Shown here in pieces: positions 35,791 through 44,699 of a DNA stretch of 64,000 nucleotides (within the stretch, counting starts at the first letter, position 1; each line of letters opens with the position of its first letter). The notes under the pieces are model-generated. The model was not told the origin of the DNA and did no database searches. It saw only the letters and a list, made by a program, of their open reading frames with translations. A program made the translations under genes and the position numbers. The stretch is from an uncultured Myxococcaceae bacterium (GTDB taxonomy: Bacteria; Myxococcota_A; Polyangia; Polyangiales; Ga0077539), in NCBI GenBank assembly GCA_945952225.1, contig CAMFHP010000016.1:33282-97281 (forward strand). Reading direction: 5' to 3'.

Positions 35791-37593
35791 ATGCTCCGCC
35801 GCGCCGCCCTGCTCGCCGCCCTCACCGCCGCCTGTGGCGGATCTCCCGCTGCGCCCGCCACCGATGGCGCCGTCGATGCGCCCCTCGACGGGTCCGCCGA
35901 CGATGTCGCGAGCGATGGAAGCTCCACGCCCGACGCGACGACGACCGACGTCACCACCCCCGACGCGAGCGCGCCCGACGGCACCGCCACACCCGACGCG
36001 AGCACCACACCCGACGCGAGCACCACGCCCGACGTGAGCACCACGCCCGATGTGCCCGTCGAAGACGTGCCCACGCTGCCGCTGTGCAGCCGTCCCCTGT
36101 TGCCCATCTCGGGCACGCGCGTGACCTCGCAGCGACCGACGCTCCAGTTCGCGCGCGCGCCGGGCCTCGCGACGACGCTCGTGGAGGTGTGCCGCACCCG
36201 CGACTGCGCCTCGCCGGTGCTCGCGCAGACGACCACCGACGACTACCTCGCGCTGCCCTCGTCGCTCGCGCCGGGCGTGTATTTCTGGCGCCTCACGCCG
36301 CGCAACGCCGAGGGCATGACCTGCCGCACGGCGACGTGGTCGTTCACCGTGCCCGCGCGCTCGGCGACGCTCCCGCGCTCGTGGGGCGCGGGGCTCGACG
36401 TGAACGGCGACGGCTACGGCGACGTGGCCGTGGGCACCGTCGACGCGGCGGTGAACAACGGCGAGGTGCGGGTGTTTCTCGGAGGCCCCACGGGGATCGC
36501 GACGACGGCGGCGTTCACCGCGGGCTCACTCCCGGTGCGCAACGGGAGCTTCACCGCGGGGCCCGTCGTGACCGCGGTGGGCGATCTCAACGGCGACGGA
36601 TTCGGCGACCTCGCGGTGGGACTCCCCGCGGCCAACAACGGCGACGGCGAGGTGCGCGTGTACTTCGGCTCGCCCGCAGGAACCACCGCGCGCGGCGTCG
36701 CGGAACTCCAGAGCACCGACGGTCACTTCGGGCGCTACGGAACCTCCGTCGCGGGCGTCGGCGACGTCGAGGGCGACGGCTACGGAGACCTCGCGGTCGG
36801 TGCTCCCTTCGCGCAGGCGCGGTCGTCGGGCGACACCGCGGTGGCGGGACGCGTGTACCTGCACCACGGTCTTCCGCAGGGCGTGCTCTTCAACCCCACC
36901 ACCACGCTCACAGGGCCGCGCGGCCCCGGCGGACGCTTCGGTGCTTCCGTCGCGGGCGCGGGCGACGTGAACGCCGACCGCTTTCCCGACCTCGTGGTGG
37001 GCGCGCCGGGCGCGGGCTCGGCGCACGTGTACCGCGGCACCGCGCTGGGCCTCTTCGCATCGCCCATCGCGACCTTCGAAGACAGCGCCACGGCGGCCTT
37101 CGGATCGACGGTCGCGAGCGCAGGCGACGCCGACGGAGACAACCACGCCGACGTCGTCGTGGGCGGCACCGACGCGCGCATCACCGTGCGCCTCGCGGGC
37201 GCCGCGGGCACCTTCACCCCGACGCCCATCGCGCTCACGCTGGCCGGTCCGCTCGCGGGCCTCGGCGCGGCAGACACCAACGGCGACGGCTTCACCGACC
37301 TCGTGCTCGGCGAGTCGACGATGCGCTCCGTGCGACGCGCGGCGGGCTCCATGGGCACCCCCCTCGCGAGCCTCGGCGACACCGTCGATCTCACCGCCGC
37401 CATGGGTCTCGGACCCGCGCTCGCACCCGCGGGCGACGTCGACCGCGACGGCTACTCCGACCTCGTGATCGCCACCCGTTCGGGCGCCGTGGTCATCGCG
37501 TACGGAAGCGCATCGGGCGCGCCCATCGCGCGCACCACGCTCACGCCGGGCGGCGCCGTGACCTCGGTCGCGGGCGCGTGGGGAGGGCTCTGA
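35791..37593 (+). CDS. FG-GAP/integrin-alpha beta-propeller lipoprotein
   Basis: 600 residues. A signal with lipobox L-T-A-A-C ends near residue 14, followed by an Asp/Thr/Ser linker with T-T-P-D-A-S repeats. After a short beta domain (about 88-190) come seven FG-GAP repeats, each with a Ca-binding D-x-N/D-x-D-G-x-x-D loop (D-V-N-G-D-G-Y-G-D, D-L-N-G-D-G-F-G-D, D-V-E-G-D-G-Y-G-D, D-V-N-A-D-R-F-P-D, D-A-D-G-D-N-H-A-D, D-T-N-G-D-G-F-T-D, D-V-D-R-D-G-Y-S-D). Together they make a complete seven-bladed propeller. Likely surface-exposed and adhesive. ATG 35791 is chosen for its clean signal; GTG 35776 is an alternative. A TTGACA at 35752 is a possible -35. Confidence 0.85.
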   Translation: MLRRAALLAALTAACGGSPAAPATDGAVDAPLDGSADDVASDGSSTPDATTTDVTTPDASAPDGTATPDASTTPDASTTPDVSTTPDVPVEDVPTLPLCSRPLLPISGTRVTSQRPTLQFARAPGLATTLVEVCRTRDCASPVLAQTTTDDYLALPSSLAPGVYFWRLTPRNAEGMTCRTATWSFTVPARSATLPRSWGAGLDVNGDGYGDVAVGTVDAAVNNGEVRVFLGGPTGIATTAAFTAGSLPVRNGSFTAGPVVTAVGDLNGDGFGDLAVGLPAANNGDGEVRVYFGSPAGTTARGVAELQSTDGHFGRYGTSVAGVGDVEGDGYGDLAVGAPFAQARSSGDTAVAGRVYLHHGLPQGVLFNPTTTLTGPRGPGGRFGASVAGAGDVNADRFPDLVVGAPGAGSAHVYRGTALGLFASPIATFEDSATAAFGSTVASAGDADGDNHADVVVGGTDARITVRLAGAAGTFTPTPIALTLAGPLAGLGAADTNGDGFTDLVLGESTMRSVRRAAGSMGTPLASLGDTVDLTAAMGLGPALAPAGDVDRDGYSDLVIATRSGAVVIAYGSASGAPIARTTLTPGGAVTSVAGAWGGL

Positions 37594-37713
37594 CGAGGGT
37601 TCGCACGGGCCGTTCGCGCACCCTCTTGACGCCCGTTTTGCCTTCGCGGAAGCGCGTTCCTACGTCTGGAGCTCTCGCTGCACACGCCCCTCGCAACGGG
37701 GGTGCGAACCAAG

Positions 37714-37719
37714 TAGAGT
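37714..37719 (+). promoter_or_regulatory. -10-like element before the large flavoprotein gene
   Basis: TAGAGT, 28 nt before the ATG at 37748, leaving room for a short leader with GAAAGAACG as ribosome site. The same hexamer and G/C context recur at 58604 and 60260. Confidence 0.35.
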
Positions 37720-37747
37720 CCGCGCCCCGAAAGAACGACTGCGACCG

Positions 37748-40700
37748 ATGATCCAGCTTCAGTTTCCCTTCACGGCCTCGCTCTCCGACCGCCCCCTCAC
37801 GCCCACGACGCCCTCGGCGACTGCCGCTTCGACGCAGCTCTCGCCTGGCCTCGAAGGGTTCACCTACGAGTCGCTCCGCGACGTGGCTTCGCTGCCGAAG
37901 CTCACCGCGGCCTTCGACGATTTCGCCCGCGCGCGCCTCGACGCCGCGACCTGGTCTCTGTTCGAGAAGTACCGCGCCTCGAAGGGCGAGGGCATGAGCG
38001 CCGAGGAGGTCTCCGACGCGCTCGTGAAGACCGCGCCCGCGGTGGCCGACTTCGTCGCGAAGCTCTTTCGCATCGAAGAGGGACGCGAGCGCCTGCGCGC
38101 CGACGTGACCCGCGAGAGCGTGGTCTTCGACTTCAAGCGCGACTTCGTGAAGAAGCGCACCGCGCGCCGCAAGCGCACCGAGCTCGACGGCCTCGACGCC
38201 GACGCGCGCCGCGCCCTCGACGCCCAGGCCCGCGCGGTGCTCTCCGCCGCCACGGGCTCCCCCGACCAGTGGAACGACGAGCGCGAAGTGGCCCTCGCCG
38301 TGATGCCGCTGGTGCGCGCCGAAGACCTCTTCCGCAAGGCCCTCGCGCGCGGCGGCGTGGCCGCCACCGACGACGATTTCGCACGTGCCCGCAGCCTCCA
38401 CGCGGCGTGGTCCGCGACGCTCGGTGAGGCGCTCCCCGGCGCGGTGAACGACGAGGGCGACGCCGCGAAGGTGTACGCCGCGGCGCTCGACGTGCTCGAC
38501 CGCTGGTGCCTGCTGCGCCTCGTCGACCACGCGTACGACCACCACTGGGTCTCGCTGCGCCTGCCGAAGAACCTCGACCACCAGAACCTGGTTCCGCTGC
38601 GGCGTCCGAACAAAGACCTCCCCGAGGTGATGATCGGCGCGCACCACCGCCGCGAGCGCGACGGCTTCTCGCTCACCGACCGCCGCGCCCCGCTGCGCCC
38701 GGTGCAGGGCGAGGTCGACTACTGCCTCTACTGCCACGACCGCGACAAGGACTCGTGCTCCAAGGGCGCCCGCAACAAAGACGGATCGCTCAAGCCGAAC
38801 CCCCTCGGCATTCCCCTCGCGGGCTGCCCCCTCGAAGAGAAGATCAGCGAGGCGCACTTTCTCAAGCAGCAGGGTGAGACCCTCGCGGCGCTCGCGGTCA
38901 TCATGGTCGACAACCCGATGCTCCCCGGCACGGGTCACCGCATCTGCAATGACTGCATGAAGGCCTGCATCTATCAGAAGCAGGAGCCGGTCAACATCCC
39001 CCTCATCGAGACGTCGATCCTCACCGACGTGCTCGGTCTCCGCTGGGGCTTCGAGGTCTACGACCTCCTCACGCGCTGGAACCCGCTGCGCGCGCACCAG
39101 CCCGAGGCGAAGCCCTACAACGGCCGCAACGTGCTCGTGGTGGGCCTCGGCCCCGCGGGATACACCCTCACGCACTACCTCACGAACGAGGGCTTCGGCG
39201 TGGTGGGCATCGACGGACTCAAGATCGAGCCCCTGCCCCCGGCGCTGCTCGATCGTCCCGTCGAAGACATCGCGGCGCTCACGGTCGAACTCGACGAGCG
39301 CGTGCTCCTCGGCTTCGGCGGCGTGAGCGAGTACGGCATCACCGTTCGCTGGGACAAGAACTTCCTCACGATGGTCTACCTGACCCTCGCGCGTCGGAAG
39401 AACCTCTCGATCCTCGGCGGCATCCGCTTCGGCGGAACGCTCGACCTCGACGACGCGTGGCGCATGGGCTTCGACCACGTGGCCATCGCGTCGGGCGCGG
39501 GCAAGCCGACGCTCGTCGACATTCCCAACGGCCTGCTGCGCGGCATCCGTCAGGCGTCGGACTTCCTCATGGGCCTCCAGCTCACGGGGGCCTACAAGAA
39601 GACCTCGCTCGCGAACCTCCCGGTGCGTCTGCCCGCGGTGGTGATCGGCGGCGGCCTCACGGCGATCGACACGGCCACCGAGGCCCGCGCCTACTACGTG
39701 GTGCAGGTCGAGAAGCTGCTGGAGCGCTACGAGACCCTCGTGGCCGAGCAGGGCGAAGCCGCCGTGCGCGCGCAGTTCAACGCCGAAGAGATCGAGCTCA
39801 TCGACGAGGGCCTCGCCCACGGCCGCGCCATTCGCGACGAGCGCACGAAGGCCGCCGCGGAGTCTCGCGCGCCGCGCTTCAACGACCTGCTCGATGCGTG
39901 GGGCGGGGTCACCGTGGCCTACCGCCGCACGCTCGTCGAATCGCCCGCGTACCGCCTCAACCACGAAGAGATCGAGAAGTGCTTCGAGGAGGGCGTGATG
40001 ATCGCCGAGGGGCTCTCGCCGAAGGAGGCGGTGCCCGACGAGTACGGCGCGGTGAAGGCGATGCGCTTCGACCGCATGGCCGTGCGCGACGGCAAGCTCG
40101 TGGCGACCGGCGAGGTGGCCGAGCTGCCCGCGCGGAGCGTGTTCATCGCCGCGGGCACGTCGCCCAACGTGACCTACGAGCGCGAGATGCCCGGCAGCTT
40201 CGAGATGGAGGCGAAGACCAAGGCCTTCCGTCAGCACCGCATCGAGCGCGAGGGTGACACGGTGAAGGCCGTGCCCGACGCGAAGGGCTTCTTCACGTCG
40301 TACGTCGGTCCGCAGGGCCAGGTGGTGAGCTACTACGGCGACAACCATCCCGTGTATGCGGGCTCGGTGGTGAAGGCCATGGCCTCGGCGCGCGACGGGT
40401 ATCCGCACGTGTCGGCGCTCTTCGCGAACGACGCACACGGTGACCAGGCCGCGCGCGACGCGAAGTGGCAGCGCTTTCTCGACGGGGTGCACGGCGCGCT
40501 CGTGGCGACGGTGCATGAGGTGAGGCGGCTCACGCCCACGATCGTCGAGGTGGTGGTGCACGCGCCGCTCGCGGCGAAGAAGTTCCAGCCCGGTCAGTTC
40601 TACCGACTGCAGAACTACGAGATGCTCGCGCCGATGGTCGAGAACACCCGCCTCGTGATGGAGGGCCTCGCCCTCACCGGCGCGTGGACCGACCCCGACA

Positions 40701-41473
40701 AGGGCCTGCTCTCGATGATCGGTCTGGAGATGGGATCAAGCTCGCGGCTCATGTCCATGCTCCGCCCCGGCGAGCCCGTGGTGGTGATGGGTCCGACGGG
40801 CGCGCCGACGGAGATTCCGCGCAACGAGAAGGTGCTCCTCGCGGGCGGCGGCCTCGGCAACGCGGTGCTCTTCTCCATCGGCAAGGCCCTGCGCGCCAAC
40901 GGCTGCCAGGTGATCTACTTCGCGGGCTACCGCAACCCCGACGACGTCTTCCGCATGGACGACATCGAAGCCTCCGCCGACCAGGTCGTCTGGGCCGTCG
41001 ACCGCGCCCCCGCGGTGAAGCCGCGCCGTCTGCAGGACGTGTCGTTCGTCGGCAACATCGTGCAGGCGATGTACGCCTACGCGAAGGGCGAGCTGGGCAT
41101 CCAGCGCGTGCCCATCGCCGACTGCGAGCGCGTCATCGCCATCGGCTCCGACCGCATGATGCTGGCCGTTCGCGAGGCCCGTCACGCGCTGCTCAAGCCG
41201 CACATGAAGCCCGGCCACGTGGCCATCGGCAGCATCAACTCGCCGATGCAGTGCATGATGAAGGAGATCTGCGCGCAGTGCCTCCAGCGCCACGTGGATC
41301 CCATCACCGGCAAGGCCACGGTGGTCTTCACCTGCTTCAACCAGGATCAGGAGCTCGACCGCGTCGACTTCCCCTTCCTGAACGCGCGCCTCAAGCAGGG
41401 CTCGGTGCAGGAGAAGCTCTCGAACCTCTGGCTCACGCGCCTGCTCACGCAGCACAACGTCGAGCGCATCTGA
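37748..41473 (+). CDS. fused GltD-like/PyrK-like iron-sulfur flavoprotein (Nfn-type)
   Basis: 1241 residues in one chain. An about 320-residue N-terminal helical region precedes a Cys cluster (C326, C329, C337, C360) and a GltD-style C400-x2-C403-x3-C407 ... N-I-P motif. A two-dinucleotide-domain flavoprotein follows (V-V-G-L-G-P-A-G-Y at 464-472; V-V-I-G-G-G-L-T-A-I-D near 635). From about 910 to the end it matches the dihydroorotate-dehydrogenase electron-transfer subunit PyrK: F-Q-P-G-Q-F-Y-R-L, V-M-G-P-T-G-A-P, L-A-G-G-G-L-G-N-A and a [2Fe-2S] set C1169-x5-C-x2-C-x17-C1196. NfnA and NfnB, subunits of the ferredoxin:NADP transhydrogenase, have these two architectures separately. A role in NAD(P)H/ferredoxin electron transfer is inferred. 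Confidence 0.75.
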   Translation: MIQLQFPFTASLSDRPLTPTTPSATAASTQLSPGLEGFTYESLRDVASLPKLTAAFDDFARARLDAATWSLFEKYRASKGEGMSAEEVSDALVKTAPAVADFVAKLFRIEEGRERLRADVTRESVVFDFKRDFVKKRTARRKRTELDGLDADARRALDAQARAVLSAATGSPDQWNDEREVALAVMPLVRAEDLFRKALARGGVAATDDDFARARSLHAAWSATLGEALPGAVNDEGDAAKVYAAALDVLDRWCLLRLVDHAYDHHWVSLRLPKNLDHQNLVPLRRPNKDLPEVMIGAHHRRERDGFSLTDRRAPLRPVQGEVDYCLYCHDRDKDSCSKGARNKDGSLKPNPLGIPLAGCPLEEKISEAHFLKQQGETLAALAVIMVDNPMLPGTGHRICNDCMKACIYQKQEPVNIPLIETSILTDVLGLRWGFEVYDLLTRWNPLRAHQPEAKPYNGRNVLVVGLGPAGYTLTHYLTNEGFGVVGIDGLKIEPLPPALLDRPVEDIAALTVELDERVLLGFGGVSEYGITVRWDKNFLTMVYLTLARRKNLSILGGIRFGGTLDLDDAWRMGFDHVAIASGAGKPTLVDIPNGLLRGIRQASDFLMGLQLTGAYKKTSLANLPVRLPAVVIGGGLTAIDTATEARAYYVVQVEKLLERYETLVAEQGEAAVRAQFNAEEIELIDEGLAHGRAIRDERTKAAAESRAPRFNDLLDAWGGVTVAYRRTLVESPAYRLNHEEIEKCFEEGVMIAEGLSPKEAVPDEYGAVKAMRFDRMAVRDGKLVATGEVAELPARSVFIAAGTSPNVTYEREMPGSFEMEAKTKAFRQHRIEREGDTVKAVPDAKGFFTSYVGPQGQVVSYYGDNHPVYAGSVVKAMASARDGYPHVSALFANDAHGDQAARDAKWQRFLDGVHGALVATVHEVRRLTPTIVEVVVHAPLAAKKFQPGQFYRLQNYEMLAPMVENTRLVMEGLALTGAWTDPDKGLLSMIGLEMGSSSRLMSMLRPGEPVVVMGPTGAPTEIPRNEKVLLAGGGLGNAVLFSIGKALRANGCQVIYFAGYRNPDDVFRMDDIEASADQVVWAVDRAPAVKPRRLQDVSFVGNIVQAMYAYAKGELGIQRVPIADCERVIAIGSDRMMLAVREARHALLKPHMKPGHVAIGSINSPMQCMMKEICAQCLQRHVDPITGKATVVFTCFNQDQELDRVDFPFLNARLKQGSVQEKLSNLWLTRLLTQHNVERI

Positions 41474-41492
41474 TCGCCCCGCGCGGGGGATC
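41472..41492. terminator. GC-rich palindrome between convergent genes
   Basis: CCCCGCGCGGGG (41477-41488) flanked by GATC on each side (one G-G mismatch), directly at the stop of the flavoprotein gene and before the convergent membrane-protein gene. No T-run of note. Confidence 0.4.
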
Positions 41493-41504
41493 GTCTCGTT
41501 CCGC

Positions 41505-42206
41505 TCAGCGTCCCCGCGATCGTGCGGCGGGCGCGAGCGCGTCGAGGTCTTCGTGCGCGTCGGTGGCCGCGCCGAGGTCTTCGCGCGCGGTGTGACCGTC
41601 CGTGAGCGCATCGAGCGCGACCCGCACGTGGCCCTGCGGCGTCGCGCTTCCTCCGAGGGCCTGCGCGAAGGCGGGCGCGTCGTCGAACTGCACCCACGTC
41701 TTGCGGAGCCGCCCGCGGTCGTCGCGCCACTCGACGCGGAGCGCGCGGGTCACGCCCGGCGTGAGGTACGACCGCTCGCGACGGAGCAGCGCGCCCTTCA
41801 GCGTGTGCTGCGGACGCCACCAGCGCGACGACTCCACGGTCACGGAGACGATGTTCGCGCGGGGAATCTCATCGATCCACAAACCGCGGTGCACGTTGAG
41901 GTGCGTGGCCGTCAGCACCACGCGGGTGATGTGGTCGGTGAGCAGCGAGAGCAGCAGCGCGACGTTGTTGAGCGCGAACCAGCTCGCGAGCACGGTGAGC
42001 ACCAGCGCCATGCCCGGAAGGTCGCGGTGCGCCCACATCCAGAGCAGCGACGGGAGCGAGACCGCCACGGCCACGCCCATGAAGGCCAGCGCCGTGAGCG
42101 GCACCCAGCGCGATTGACGCTGACGCGCGCGGAGCAGGGCGCGGTCGCCGTCCATGTAGTGTCGCTCGTACTCGTCGGGCCCAGGGAGCGTGCGCGCGTC
42201 GGGCAT
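41505..42206 (-). CDS. membrane protein with PH-like domain
   Basis: 233 residues. Two transmembrane segments lie close together (about 35-57 and 64-88), followed by a strand-rich cytosolic part: V-V-L-T-A-T-H-L-N-V-H-R-G-L-W-I-D-E-I-P-R-A-N-I. That pattern resembles bacterial PH (YdbS/YcaP-like) domains behind two membrane helices. The last 40 residues are charged and disordered. ATG 42206 is fixed by a TACACT -10 element 8 nt upstream. It sits between the large flavoprotein gene and the HtrA-like gene. Function unknown. Confidence 0.7.
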   Translation of the reverse strand: MPDARTLPGPDEYERHYMDGDRALLRARQRQSRWVPLTALAFMGVAVAVSLPSLLWMWAHRDLPGMALVLTVLASWFALNNVALLLSLLTDHITRVVLTATHLNVHRGLWIDEIPRANIVSVTVESSRWWRPQHTLKGALLRRERSYLTPGVTRALRVEWRDDRGRLRKTWVQFDDAPAFAQALGGSATPQGHVRVALDALTDGHTAREDLGAATDAHEDLDALAPAARSRGR

Positions 42207-42214
42207 CGCGACCG

Positions 42215-42220
42215 AGTGTA
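42215..42220 (-). promoter_or_regulatory. -10 element, leaderless promoter of PH-like membrane protein gene
   Basis: TACACT on the minus strand, 8 nt before the ATG at 42206. It lies in the 23-bp space after the HtrA-like gene. Confidence 0.45.
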
Positions 42221-42229
42221 ACGGAAGGC

Positions 42230-43228
42230 TCAGCGGCGCGGCGACACCGCGGGCAGCACGTCGAGCGCAATGGACACATCGAGCTGCGCGTTCGCGCGCA
42301 CCACCTGGAGCACCACGGTGTCTCCGGGGCGGCGTCCCTCCATCGCGGCGGCGAGGTCGGCCACGGTGACCACGCGGCGCCCGTCGACGCTCACGATCAC
42401 GTCGCCGCGCTCGCCCGCACGAAGGCCCGCCCGCTGCGCGGGGCTGCCCGGCTGCACGTCGGTCACGCGGAGCCCGCCGCTGCCCACGATGGCGTCTTCG
42501 CCCATGCGAATCTCGCGGGTCACCACCCCCAACCACGGACGCACGTTGGTGGCCGCCTGCGACTCCAGCGCGCGCAGCACCGGGAGCGGCGCCGCGAAGA
42601 GCCCCTCGGCCATCGTGGCTTCGGCATCGCCCGCGGGCGGAACCACCACCGCCACGAGCGCGCCCGTCGTCGCCTGAAGCACCCCCGCCCCCGCGGTGCT
42701 GCGCGGCGGCGCCGGGGTGATGGCCCACGCATCGCGCAGGAGGGCGCCCTGCGGGCCCACGAAGGTGCGTCGCTGCGCGAGCGTGCCCGCCACCGGACGC
42801 GCGCCCGCCGCAGGCACCCACAGCGCCGCATCGCCCGACCGCGCATCACGGCTCGCGAGCGGAACGCCCTCGGGCCATCGCGCGGCGCCGCCGTCGAGCA
42901 CGGCCACGCCCCATCCCTCGTCGCTCGCGAGGAGCCTCGCGCGGTCGACGCGTCCGTCGGGGTACACCACGCGGAGGTCGCGCGCACCGGCGGCCACGGC
43001 GAGGGCCGTCACGATGTGTCCGGTGCCATCGAGCACGACGCCGCGTCCTCGCTCCGTGCTCCCGTCGCGCACGGTGACCGTGGCCCGCGTGAGGCGCTGC
43101 CGTGCGACGGTCGGTGACACGCCCGCGTCGCCGTCGTCGGTGCTGGGCGCGCGCGGCGCGGGCTGCGCGTGGAGCGATGCGCCCGCGAGGGCGAGCGAGA
43201 GCGCGAAGGCCGGTGCCGTGCGACGCAT
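42230..43228 (-). CDS. HtrA/DegP-like PDZ protein, protease-dead
   Basis: 332 residues with a signal peptide (cleavage near L-H-A-Q-P, residue 22). Residues about 45-215 follow the chymotrypsin-fold layout of HtrA (R-G-V-V-L-D-G-T-G-H-I-V-T-A-L). Where HtrA has I-V-T-N-x-H-V this reads I-V-T-A-L-A-V, without the catalytic His. The G-N-S-G-G-P site reads T-A-G-A-G-V, without the Ser. A PDZ domain follows (about 233-325: L-G-V-V-T ... V-T-D-V-Q-P-G-S-P-A-Q-R-A-G-L-R-A-G-D-V-I-V-S-V-D-G). Probably a periplasmic peptide-binding or regulatory protein. ATG 43228 starts the signal peptide; an ATG 39 nt upstream is less likely. Confidence 0.8.
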   Translation of the reverse strand: MRRTAPAFALSLALAGASLHAQPAPRAPSTDDGDAGVSPTVARQRLTRATVTVRDGSTERGRGVVLDGTGHIVTALAVAAGARDLRVVYPDGRVDRARLLASDEGWGVAVLDGGAARWPEGVPLASRDARSGDAALWVPAAGARPVAGTLAQRRTFVGPQGALLRDAWAITPAPPRSTAGAGVLQATTGALVAVVVPPAGDAEATMAEGLFAAPLPVLRALESQAATNVRPWLGVVTREIRMGEDAIVGSGGLRVTDVQPGSPAQRAGLRAGERGDVIVSVDGRRVVTVADLAAAMEGRRPGDTVVLQVVRANAQLDVSIALDVLPAVSPRR

Positions 43229-43352
43229 GGCGCGCGAGAATGCCCGATGGGGGCGCGGGGTGTCCATGCGGGCGGTGACGGGCGCGGCGCGCGTTCGCTT
43301 CACGCGTTGCCCTGCGCGCGCGGGGTGTGAGAGCGTCCGCGCCCACAGCGCC

Positions 43353-44006
43353 ATGAACGTCAGCGTCATTCGACAGAGCACCCGTTCGCGGGTGGTGAGC
43401 ACCGCCGAAATTCAACGCGCCTCCGAGGCCCTGCTGCGCGCGCTCAAGCTGCCGCGCGCCGAGCTCTCGGTGGTGCTCTGCGACGACGCGACGATCCACG
43501 CGCTCAACCGCGACTACCGCCGCAAGGACAAGCCCACCGACGTGCTGGCCTTCGCGCTGCGCGAGGGCCCCGGCGGACACCTCGCGGGCGACCTCCTCGG
43601 CGACGTGATCATCTCGCTCGACACCGCGACGCGGCAGGCGCAGGAGCGCGGCATCGCCCCGCGCGACGAGGTGCGCATGCTGCTCACGCACGGCCTCCTC
43701 CACCTGCTCGGGTGGGACCACCGCAATGACGCGGAAGACAAGCGCATGCGCGCGGAGACCGACCGCCTCCTCGCGATCCTCGCGCGCTCCGAGCGCAGCG
43801 CCGACGCGAAGAAGACCGCGACGAAGAAGACCGCCGCGAAGAAGACCGCGACGAAGAAGACGCCCGCGAAGAAGACCGCCGCGAAGAAGACCGCTGCGAA
43901 GAAGACCGCGACGAAGAAGACCGCCGCGAAGAAGACCGCTGCGAAGAAGACCGCTGCGAAGAAGACCGCTGCGAAGAAGACCGCCGCGCGTCGTACGACG
44001 GCTTGA
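43353..44006 (+). CDS. ybeY: YbeY endoribonuclease with KKTAA-repeat basic tail
   Basis: 217 residues. The core (1-148) is YbeY, the Zn-dependent RNase for 16S rRNA 3'-end processing and ribosome quality control. It has N-R-D-Y-R-R-K-D-K-P-T-D-V-L-A-F at 52-67 and the metal site H113-G-L-L-H117-L-L-G-W-D-H123. It is followed by an unusual tail (153-217) of twelve K-K-T-x-x pentapeptides ending R-R-T-T-A, like histone H1/HU-tail sequences. The family normally ends at about 150-170 residues, so the tail is an addition, presumably holding the enzyme to RNA, DNA or ribosomes. It is divergent from the HtrA-like gene. Confidence 0.92.
   Translation: MNVSVIRQSTRSRVVSTAEIQRASEALLRALKLPRAELSVVLCDDATIHALNRDYRRKDKPTDVLAFALREGPGGHLAGDLLGDVIISLDTATRQAQERGIAPRDEVRMLLTHGLLHLLGWDHRNDAEDKRMRAETDRLLAILARSERSADAKKTATKKTAAKKTATKKTPAKKTAAKKTAAKKTATKKTAAKKTAAKKTAAKKTAAKKTAARRTTA
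43809..43988 (+). repeat. 15-bp tandem repeat (12 units) encoding KKTAA
   Basis: Units AAGAAGACCGCCGCG/ACG repeat without interruption through the tail of ybeY. Some neighbouring units are identical, so copy number may vary between strains. Confidence 0.9.
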
Positions 44007-44074
44007 CAACCACGATCGCTGCGGGGAGCTTTGCGCCTCGTTTCGCGACCGCCTCCAGGGAGGGCAACGCCACC

Positions 44075-44590
44075 ATGATGGATCAGCTTCTCAACGTGTT
44101 CGGCCAGTCGGCGCAGGGGCAGCAGGCCTACCAGCAGCTTCAGGCGCAGGGGTACTCGCCGGGCCAGGCCGCGGGCATCCTCACGACGGCCTTTCCCGCG
44201 GCGGTGTCGGCGATGCAGAACGCGCTGCAGGGCAACGGGCAGGGCGGCAAGGGGCTGCTCGACATCACCAGCAGCAACTACGCGCAGAACTTCCTCTCGG
44301 CGGCGGTGACCGGGCTCATTCGCGGCGAGGGGCTCAAGGGCGCGGCCATCGACGGCATCCAGGGCGTCGTGGGCGGACACGTCGCGCAGGTGATCGCCTC
44401 GCGCTGCGGACTCCCCGAGCGCGTCGCCGGTGTGGTCGGCGCGATCATCACCCCGCTCATGATCGACTTCCTCTGGAACAAGTACCAGGAAGTGCAGAAC
44501 AGCGGCGGCTTCTCGGCCCTCCTCGGCGGCGCTCCGCAGAACGCCCCGGCCCTCGGCACGCCCGCGGGCTTCGGCGCCGTCCGTCGCTGA
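44075..44590 (+). CDS. small helical DUF937-like protein
   Basis: 171 residues from the first of two ATGs at 44075, behind AGGGAGGG. It begins M-M-D-Q-L-L-N-V-F-G-Q-S-A-Q-G and contains Gly/Ala/Gln-rich helices and a hydrophobic stretch (V-A-G-V-V-G-A-I-I-T-P-L-M-I-D-F-L at about 131-147). This layout is reminiscent of DUF937/YidB-like proteins, but the match is weak. No signal peptide. A TTGACA (44003-44008) at the end of ybeY could serve as its -35. Function unknown. Confidence 0.55.
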   Translation: MMDQLLNVFGQSAQGQQAYQQLQAQGYSPGQAAGILTTAFPAAVSAMQNALQGNGQGGKGLLDITSSNYAQNFLSAAVTGLIRGEGLKGAAIDGIQGVVGGHVAQVIASRCGLPERVAGVVGAIITPLMIDFLWNKYQEVQNSGGFSALLGGAPQNAPALGTPAGFGAVRR

Positions 44591-44679
44591 CCCGCGTTCT
44601 CCCCCTCGCGCATCCCGCGCGACCGTCTCGCCAGTCCTTCACACCTGAAGCTTCGTGACCCGCGCCGCGCGACCGCGCG

Positions 44680-44685
44680 TATGCT
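44680..44685 (+). promoter_or_regulatory. -10-like element before the tandem-DsbA gene
   Basis: TATGCT, 14 nt before the ATG at 44700. Confidence 0.35.
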
Positions 44686-44699
44686 CCGCGGCCGCTGCG

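Noticed and set aside
43809..43988. 15-bp repeats as a non-coding minisatellite
   Set aside because: They are in frame with and continuous to the ybeY core, ending in a proper stop.
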